From the NCBI GenBank assembly GCA_047974405.1, contig JBKECI010000056.1, positions 1-13,884 on the forward strand: DNA of 13,884 bases. Direction: 5' to 3'. This DNA comes from UPXZ01 sp047974405. Its GTDB lineage: Bacteria; Bacteroidota; Bacteroidia; Bacteroidales; Paludibacteraceae. This document shows positions 7,470 through 13,884 of the stretch, piece after piece (position 1 is the stretch's first letter; each line of letters begins with the position of its first letter). Both the position numbers and the translations under genes were made by a program. Below the pieces are notes generated by a model, which ran no database searches, was not told the DNA's origin, and was given only the letters and a program-made list of their open reading frames with translations.

Positions 7470-9395
7470 ATGACATACACAATTCTTATTCTTTTACTAC
7501 CGTTGCTTACTTTTATCAGTTTGGGGCTGCTCGGCAGTAAATTGAAACATCAAACAGCCGGACTTATTGGTACCGTATCTTTGGGCATTATTACTGCTCT
7601 CTCTTATTACACGGCATTTCAATACTTTACCACACAATGTGTCAACGGTGTGTATCAGACAGTAATTCCGTTCAAAACCCTTTGGGTAAATATGGGGGCA
7701 AATCTGCACATCGATTTGGGCATTTTGCTCGACCCCATTTCGGTAATGATGTTGATAGTGATAAGTACCGTATCGTTTATGGTACATTTGTACAGTTTGG
7801 GGTATATGCATGGAGAAAAAGGTTTCCAACGTTATTACGCATTCCTTTCCCTATTTAGTTTTGCTATGTTGGGATTAGTTGTGGCTACCAACATCTTTCA
7901 AATGTACATTTTTTGGGAACTTGTGGGTGTATCGTCTTATCTACTTATCAGTTTTTACTATACCAAATCTTCGGCTGTAGCTGCCGGTAAAAAAGCATTT
8001 ATCGTTACCCGCTTTGCCGACATGTTTTTCCTTATAGGAATATTAGTACTCTCTTACTATACAAAAACTTTTGATTTCGATATGTTGACTTCAGGAGATA
8101 AAAGTGTATTTGCCTCGGCAATGGGTTCGAGCTTTATTGGCGTTTCCGCCCTCACTTGGGCTATGGCTCTTATATTTATTGGAGGAGCAGGTAAATCGGC
8201 CATGTTTCCGCTACACATTTGGCTCCCCGATGCTATGGAGGGTCCTACTCCAGTTTCGGCTTTGATACATGCTGCCACTATGGTGGTTGCCGGAGTTTAT
8301 CTGGTTGCCCGTATGTTTCCCATTTATATTGAATTTACTCCCGAGGTGCTACACGGGATAGGCTACGTAGGGGCATTCACTTCGATGTTTGCCGCCATCA
8401 TAGCCATTGTACAGACCGATATCAAGCGTGTGTTGGCATTTTCAACCATATCGCAAATTGGCTTTATGATGGTAGCACTTGGAGTAAGCACAAGTATGGC
8501 ATTAAATCATCACGAACATGGAGGCTTGGGCTACATGTCATCTATGTTTCATCTGTTTACCCATGCTATGTTCAAGGCGTTGCTGTTTCTCGGCGCCGGT
8601 TCGGTAATTCATGCCGTACACAGCAATGAGATGAAAGATATGGGCGGACTTCGCAAATATATGCCCATAACACACATAACATTCCTTATAGCCTGCTTGG
8701 CTATTGCCGGAATACCACCTTTCAGCGGATTTTTTAGTAAAGACGAGATATTGACAGCAGCTTATCACTTTAATGGAGGCATGGGAGTTTGGATGACCAT
8801 TACTGCCGGACTAACAGCATTCTATATGTTTCGTCTGTATTATAATATTTTCTGGGGGAAAAAATACAATGTAGCTCATGGACACCACACGCCACACGAA
8901 TCTCCACTAATTATAACTTTTCCGCTTATGTTTTTGGCATTGATAACGGTAGTGGCAGGGTTTATCCCATTCGGAAAATTTGTAACGGCAGATAAGATGG
9001 AATATATTATTCATTTAGATTTGAAAATTGCCATAACAAGCATTGTAGTGGCGCTCATTGCCATCGGTATTGCTACAGCACTATACTTGAAACCTAATGC
9101 GGTACCCACCAAAACGGCGCAACGCCTGCCCGGGCTTTACAAAGCAATGTACAATCGTTTTTACATTGACGAGATATATTTATTTATTACAAAAAAAATT
9201 ATTTTCAACGGTATATCCCGTCCCTATGCTTGGTTTGACCACCACGTGGTAGATGGCGCTATGAACGGAATGGCTTATATAACAGGGTGGACTTCCGAAA
9301 AAATTAAAAATTTCCAATCCGGAAAAGTACAATGGTACACTTATGTGTTTCTTTTGGGAGTTCTTTTAATTACAGTTTTGACTATTTGGATTTAA
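7470..9395 (+). CDS. nuoL: Complex I antiporter-like subunit NuoL
   Basis: Distal proton-channel subunit, 641 residues, with about sixteen helices including the long lateral amphipathic helix near the C-terminus (about 545-605, RFYIDEIYLFITKK and HHVVDGAMNGMAY). Ion-pathway residues are in place: Glu150 in IFWELVGVSSYLLISF (TM5), Lys242 in GGAGKSAMFPLHIWLPDAMEGPTPVSALIHAATMV region (TM7) and Lys424 in GFFSKDEIL (TM12). The reading frame continues upstream to a TTG at 7437, but that would translate the G-rich element; the ATG at 7470 starts directly with the first hydrophobic helix and has GGGAGG 6 bases before it. Length is close to the usual 610-650. The gene lies 135 bases after nuoK and 37 before nuoM. 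Confidence 0.95.
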   Translation: MTYTILILLLPLLTFISLGLLGSKLKHQTAGLIGTVSLGIITALSYYTAFQYFTTQCVNGVYQTVIPFKTLWVNMGANLHIDLGILLDPISVMMLIVISTVSFMVHLYSLGYMHGEKGFQRYYAFLSLFSFAMLGLVVATNIFQMYIFWELVGVSSYLLISFYYTKSSAVAAGKKAFIVTRFADMFFLIGILVLSYYTKTFDFDMLTSGDKSVFASAMGSSFIGVSALTWAMALIFIGGAGKSAMFPLHIWLPDAMEGPTPVSALIHAATMVVAGVYLVARMFPIYIEFTPEVLHGIGYVGAFTSMFAAIIAIVQTDIKRVLAFSTISQIGFMMVALGVSTSMALNHHEHGGLGYMSSMFHLFTHAMFKALLFLGAGSVIHAVHSNEMKDMGGLRKYMPITHITFLIACLAIAGIPPFSGFFSKDEILTAAYHFNGGMGVWMTITAGLTAFYMFRLYYNIFWGKKYNVAHGHHTPHESPLIITFPLMFLALITVVAGFIPFGKFVTADKMEYIIHLDLKIAITSIVVALIAIGIATALYLKPNAVPTKTAQRLPGLYKAMYNRFYIDEIYLFITKKIIFNGISRPYAWFDHHVVDGAMNGMAYITGWTSEKIKNFQSGKVQWYTYVFLLGVLLITVLTIWI

Positions 9396-9420
9396 CTCCG
9401 CTTTTTATTATTGGTTCTTA

Positions 9421-9435
9421 AAAAAATAAAATATG
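9421..9435 (+). promoter_or_regulatory. A-rich translation leader of nuoM
   Basis: AAAAAATAAAATATG, whose last three bases are the nuoM start codon. The identical 15-mer sits at the nuoN start (10980-10994), and its first 14 bases recur before nuoL (7407-7420). A-rich start regions without Shine-Dalgarno are typical of Bacteroidetes, but an exact 15-base repeat is more than general composition. Confidence 0.5.
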
Positions 9436-10914
9436 AATTTCTTATCGCTTTTCGTACTGACCCCTATGCTAATGATGCTTGCCCTCTTTGCCGCGCGCAA
9501 TCGCAAACAGATACTTGGCACAATGGTAACAGGGAGCATCGCCTTAGTTGCGATATCGATATATTTGATTGTAGCTTACCTCAATGCCCGCCATACCGGA
9601 GCAACCGATGTAATGCTGTTTACCGCCTCAAAAGTATGGTATGCCCCGCTAAATATCCATTATGCCGTAGGAGTGGACGGAGTATCGGTAGCTATGCTCT
9701 GCTTATCTTCCATCATTGTGCTTACCGGAACATTTGTATCATGGAAAATAGAACCACTTACCAAGGAGTTTTTCTTGTGGTTCTGTCTGCTTTCTACCGG
9801 AGTGTATGGATTTTTCATTTCCGTAGATTTATTTACCATGTTTCTTTTCTACGAAGTAGCACTTATCCCGATGTATCTGCTGATAGGTATTTGGGGGAGC
9901 GGGAACAAAGAGTATTCCGCAATGAAACTAACCCTGATGCTGATGGGAGCATCGGCTTTTCTACTTGTAGGAATCTTGGGACTGTACTATACCGCAGGTG
10001 CCACCTCTATGAATATCTTGGAACTTAAAAATATTCACATTCCTGTCGAACAACAATACCTGTTTTTTACACTGATCTTTTTCGGATTTGGTGTGTTGGG
10101 GGCACTGTTCCCCTTTCATACTTGGTCTCCCGATGGACATGCTTCTGCTCCAACGGCAGTATCTATGCTGCACGCCGGCGTATTGATGAAACTGGGAGGA
10201 TACGGAGCATTTCGCGTAGGAATATATCTGATGCCCGAAGCCGCGCAAGCAATAGGACCGGTTTTTCTTGTACTTACAGCCATTGGCACACTGTACGGAG
10301 CATTCACAGCCATTCATCAGACCGATTTAAAATATATCAACGCTTACTCATCGGTAAGTCACTGCAATTTAGTACTGTTTGCCATACTTATGATGACACG
10401 CACGGCAATGACAGGGGCGGTACTCCAAATGCTCTCGCACGGATTGATGACGGCATTATTCTTTGCCTTAATTGGAATGATTTACGGACGCACGCACACA
10501 CGATTGATTACGCAAATGGGCGGATTGATGAAAGTGATACCTTTCTTGGGAGTGGCTTTTGTTATTGCAGGGCTTGCCTCGCTCGGACTTCCAGGATTGA
10601 GCGGATTTATTTCCGAAATGACTATTTTTATCGGTTCTTTTGAAAATACAGATACTTTTAGAAGAGTTTTGACCATTGCAAGTACCGGAGCCATTGTGGT
10701 AACTGCAGTGTATATTCTCCGTATGGTGGGGAAATTTCTCTACGGACCCATGCAAGACTCTCATCACGAAAAATTGACCGATGCCGTTTGGTACGAAAAA
10801 CTGGCTGTGATTATTCTTATTGGAGGAATCGTTTATATCGGTTCTTTCCCACTCGGACTGTCCGATATGATTAATCATAGCTTGGGAGATGTTATAGCGC
10901 AGCTTGTCAGATAA
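9433..10914 (+). CDS. nuoM: Complex I antiporter-like subunit NuoM
   Basis: Proton-channel subunit of 493 residues with about fourteen helices. Glu141 in FYEVALIPMYLLIGIWG (TM5, E. coli Glu144), Lys253 in LMKLGGYG (TM8, E. coli Lys265) and Glu395 in GFISEMTIFIGSF (TM12, E. coli Glu407) are kept. In TM7, the segment FGVLGALFPFHTW aligned on its PxHxW end places Leu222 where E. coli has the essential Lys234 (VKMPMVPLHGW); no other lysine lies nearby in the helix. The frame is otherwise intact with normal length, so this is not a decayed gene. The start is fixed by the hydrophobic N-terminus and the A-rich leader. Other long frames within it are shadows. Confidence 0.95.
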   Translation: MNFLSLFVLTPMLMMLALFAARNRKQILGTMVTGSIALVAISIYLIVAYLNARHTGATDVMLFTASKVWYAPLNIHYAVGVDGVSVAMLCLSSIIVLTGTFVSWKIEPLTKEFFLWFCLLSTGVYGFFISVDLFTMFLFYEVALIPMYLLIGIWGSGNKEYSAMKLTLMLMGASAFLLVGILGLYYTAGATSMNILELKNIHIPVEQQYLFFTLIFFGFGVLGALFPFHTWSPDGHASAPTAVSMLHAGVLMKLGGYGAFRVGIYLMPEAAQAIGPVFLVLTAIGTLYGAFTAIHQTDLKYINAYSSVSHCNLVLFAILMMTRTAMTGAVLQMLSHGLMTALFFALIGMIYGRTHTRLITQMGGLMKVIPFLGVAFVIAGLASLGLPGLSGFISEMTIFIGSFENTDTFRRVLTIASTGAIVVTAVYILRMVGKFLYGPMQDSHHEKLTDAVWYEKLAVIILIGGIVYIGSFPLGLSDMINHSLGDVIAQLVR

Positions 10915-10942
10915 CTGAAACCGATATAAAGGCAGGTGTTTT

Positions 10943-10975
10943 TTTGAAATTAGACTTATATTCGATTTACTTTCG
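10943..10975 (+). promoter_or_regulatory. Possible internal promoter before nuoN
   Basis: TTTG (10943-10946), 21-base spacer, TACTTTCG (10968-10975), one base short of TAnnTTTG. Predicted transcription would begin only about 10 bases before the nuoN ATG, giving a near-leaderless message. One good match in a 77-base gap could be chance. Confidence 0.25.
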
Positions 10976-10979
10976 AACT

Positions 10980-10994
10980 AAAAAATAAAATATG
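10980..10994 (+). promoter_or_regulatory. A-rich translation leader of nuoN
   Basis: AAAAAATAAAATATG, identical to the 15-mer at the nuoM start and likewise ending in the start codon. It shows that the two genes share a start-site context, either by selection for ribosome binding or by duplication. Confidence 0.5.
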
Positions 10995-12413
10995 TACTTC
11001 AGTAATTTTTTATACATGCGGGATGAAGTTTCCCTACTGTTGGTAATTTTGTTTCTTTTGATGTATGATTTGATAGCAGGCAAAAGAGGAATGAAATATT
11101 TTCAACCTGTGGCTATTGTGGCGTTTATCGTTCACACTGCAATAAATTTGTTTCCGTACACGGCAGGATTATCTTTTGGAGGGATGTATCAATACTCTCC
11201 GATGATGACTGTGGTAAAGTCGATATTAAACATCGGTACGCTGATAATATTTTTACAGGCAAAGTTCTGGTTCGACACCGAAAATCAGCGTAACAAAAGG
11301 GGTGAATTTTACTTTCTGACCCTCACTACATTGCTAGGGATGTATTTTATGATTTCATCGGGCAATTTTCTACTCTTTTATATTGGGCTAGAAATGGCTT
11401 CTATCCCATTGGCAACTATGGCGGCTTTAGATAAATATAAGCAAAAGTCAGCCGAAGCAGGAGCCAAATATATTCTTACAGCCGCCTTTTCATCGGGAGT
11501 AATGCTTTTTGGAATCTCTTTGGTGTACGGTGCTTGTGGCACGCTCTATTTTGCAGATATACCTACAATGGTTCAGGCTACTCCGTTACAAATTATGTCA
11601 TTTGTCTTTTTTTCCACCGGATTATTTTTCAAAATTTCTTTGGTACCGTTTCATTTGTGGGCAGCCGATGTATATGAAGGTGCACCGACCAATGTTACCT
11701 CATACCTGTCGGTTATATCCAAAGGCTCTGCCGCGTTTGTGCTGATGGTTATTTTTTACAAAATTTTCGGAGTGTTGATAGAACAGTGGCAAGGTATTTT
11801 GTACGGGATAATCATTGCAAGCATCACGGTGGGTAATCTTTTTGCACTTCGTCAAAAAAACCTGAAAAGATTTCTTGCTTTTTCTTCTATTTCGCAAGCA
11901 GGATATATTATGTTGGGTGTTATCGGAGGTTCTGCTATGGGTATGACAGCACTAGTGTATTATATTTTGGTATATTTGTTCTCTAATTTGGCAGCTTTTG
12001 GAGTTATTTCAGCCATAGAGGCCCGAACCAACAAAATTAATATTCCCGACTATAATGGACTTTATCAAACCAACCCGAAATTGAGTTTGGTAATGATGTT
12101 GGCATTGTTCTCGCTTGCAGGGATTCCCCCTTTTGCAGGGTTTTTTAGTAAGTTTTTCATATTTGCTGCCGCTGCAGAAAAAGGTTATTATATCCTGGTG
12201 CTTATCGCTTTGATAAATACTATTATTTCGCTGTATTACTATTTACTTGTGATACGCGCTATGTTTATCGAAAAAAGCGATACCCCAATTATTAAAATAA
12301 AAACTGATGGTTACAACAGAACAAGTTTGATTATTTGTACTGCCGGCATAGTATTGGTTGGACTTTTGAGCATGATATACCAATATATCGATATGTTTAG
12401 TTTTGGTATATAA
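10992..12413 (+). CDS. nuoN: Complex I antiporter-like subunit NuoN
   Basis: Proton-channel subunit of 473 residues with about fourteen helices, last gene of the operon. The expected charged residues are all present: Glu134 in YIGLEMASIPL (TM5), Lys214 in GLFFKISLVPFHLWAADVYEGAPT region (TM7), Lys244 in SVISKGSA (TM8) and Lys387 in PPFAGFFSKFF (TM12). This contrasts with NuoM, which lacks the TM7 lysine. The start follows the A-rich leader shared with nuoM, 77 bases after the nuoM stop, and a strong intrinsic terminator lies 84 bases downstream of the stop codon. Confidence 0.95.
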   Translation: MYFSNFLYMRDEVSLLLVILFLLMYDLIAGKRGMKYFQPVAIVAFIVHTAINLFPYTAGLSFGGMYQYSPMMTVVKSILNIGTLIIFLQAKFWFDTENQRNKRGEFYFLTLTTLLGMYFMISSGNFLLFYIGLEMASIPLATMAALDKYKQKSAEAGAKYILTAAFSSGVMLFGISLVYGACGTLYFADIPTMVQATPLQIMSFVFFSTGLFFKISLVPFHLWAADVYEGAPTNVTSYLSVISKGSAAFVLMVIFYKIFGVLIEQWQGILYGIIIASITVGNLFALRQKNLKRFLAFSSISQAGYIMLGVIGGSAMGMTALVYYILVYLFSNLAAFGVISAIEARTNKINIPDYNGLYQTNPKLSLVMMLALFSLAGIPPFAGFFSKFFIFAAAAEKGYYILVLIALINTIISLYYYLLVIRAMFIEKSDTPIIKIKTDGYNRTSLIICTAGIVLVGLLSMIYQYIDMFSFGI

Positions 12414-12496
12414 TTCTCAAATCTTAATCTATTTAACCTTTGCGGATTGAGTGTATCAACTATAGCATTGCACATACCATTTACTCTTCGAGCAGT

Positions 12497-12533
12497 ATTA
12501 AAGCTCCCTCCGGTTATTTAGCTTTAATTTTTT
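12497..12533 (+). terminator. Intrinsic terminator of the nuo operon
   Basis: Perfect 9-bp inverted repeat ATTAAAGCT (12497-12505) / AGCTTTAAT (12520-12528), 14-base loop, followed by a run of six T (12528-12533). It separates nuo transcription from the rRNA promoter about 65 bases further on. The A-T-rich base of the stem makes it only moderately stable, but form and position are right. Confidence 0.75.
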
Positions 12534-12598
12534 GTTTAATCATAAATGCCTGTATAGCAACTAGATGTAAAAAACATTAAAAAAATACGCCAAAATAT

Positions 12599-12629
12599 TT
12601 TGGTATGAAATAATAATGTAGTAATTTTG
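12599..12629 (+). promoter_or_regulatory. Bacteroidetes-type promoter of the rRNA operon
   Basis: TTTG (12599-12602), 19-base spacer, TAATTTTG (12622-12629): a full match to the Bacteroidetes consensus with the same spacing as the nuo promoter. Transcription should begin near 12636, leaving a leader of about 318 nt before 16S. The flanks are very AT-rich, fitting a strong rRNA promoter. Confidence 0.75.
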
Positions 12630-12635
12630 CAATCC

Positions 12636-12953
12636 GATTCACGAAAATATTTTGAGATAAAATACGTAGTGAAGTCATATTTCGTTCTTTTAAGATTTTG
12701 AAACAACTATAATGTAGTATAAGAGAATGGGAAATTATTTTTTTTATGCCACGTCAATAGTCCATATTCCGATTAATTTTCATCAAGTTGGTTTCATAGT
12801 TATTTTATTTTTGTAGGTACCAAGTAGTACTTTCATTTTATTTGATAGTTATGTAATTTTTTTTGTATTGAATGCATTTTCGGTATATTGGGCATTATAA
12901 ATTTAAGGATTCGTTCTGGCTCGAGGATATATTTTTTTTAGTAATATAATTTT
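12636..12953 (+). other. Untranslated leader of the rRNA operon
   Basis: About 318 AT-rich bases with no coding frame. A boxA-like antitermination motif, CGTTCTTTTAAGA (12683-12695, close to TGCTCTTTAACA with one extra T), lies some 50 bases after the predicted start; this is tentative. Near its end, 12916-12928 reads CTGGCTCGAGGAT, a near-copy of the 16S 5' segment CTGGCTCAGGAT at 12972-12983. The 5' half of the usual processing stem should also be here, but its partner lies beyond the window. Confidence 0.45.

Positions 12954-13884
<931 letters not shown>

Noticed and set aside
9411..10643. Two long plus-strand frames (9411-10028, 10122-10643) inside nuoM
   Set aside because: They overlap a clear full-length nuoM, are rich in Cys, Arg and His in the manner of an out-of-frame read, and show no family motif.
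12806..12813. TATTTTTG as a second rRNA promoter
   Set aside because: It matches the -7 box, but there is no TTTG at 19-21 bases upstream; such T-rich matches are expected by chance here.

Overview
The window looks like chromosomal DNA from a member of Bacteroidetes, most likely order Bacteroidales. Three things support this: a partial 16S rRNA gene of Bacteroidales type at the right end, a complex I operon with a fused nuoC/nuoD gene and no nuoE, nuoF or nuoG, and two promoters of the Bacteroidetes form TTTG-N19-TAnnTTTG. I cannot name a genus from the sequence alone.

Layout. Bases 1-241 are unexplained; a possible C-terminal coding scrap ends at 56. A minus-strand gene (242-1252) encodes an exported TPR protein with a beta-rich C-terminal half, and it may be a shortened version of a larger protein. 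An AT-rich divergent intergenic region (1253-1923) carries a strong promoter for the nuo operon. The operon runs nuoA-B-CD-H-I-J-K-L-M-N from 1924 to 12413 on the plus strand and ends at a clear intrinsic terminator (12497-12533). A further Bacteroidetes-type promoter at 12599-12629 then drives a leader of about 320 nt and the 16S rRNA gene (from about 12954, cut off by the window end).

Function. The ten genes supply the eleven-subunit core of a proton-pumping complex I: the peripheral Q module (NuoB, NuoCD, NuoI) and the membrane arm (NuoA, H, J, K, L, M, N). The NADH-oxidising N module is absent, and because the operon is bounded by its own promoter and terminator it is not simply cut off by the window. 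The electron donor is therefore open; ferredoxin or flavodoxin are the usual suggestions for such enzymes. Electrons would pass through the two 4Fe-4S clusters of NuoI and the N2 cluster of NuoB to menaquinone at NuoCD/NuoH, and the antiporter-like subunits would translocate protons.

I found no CRISPR array, defence cassette or clearly new system. The points most worth a second look are small: a pair of degenerate G-rich elements placed directly against the nuoJ and nuoL start codons, an A-rich leader motif repeated before nuoM and nuoN and decayed before nuoL, a leucine in NuoM where the TM7 lysine is expected, and a near-copy of the 16S 5' end inside the rRNA leader.
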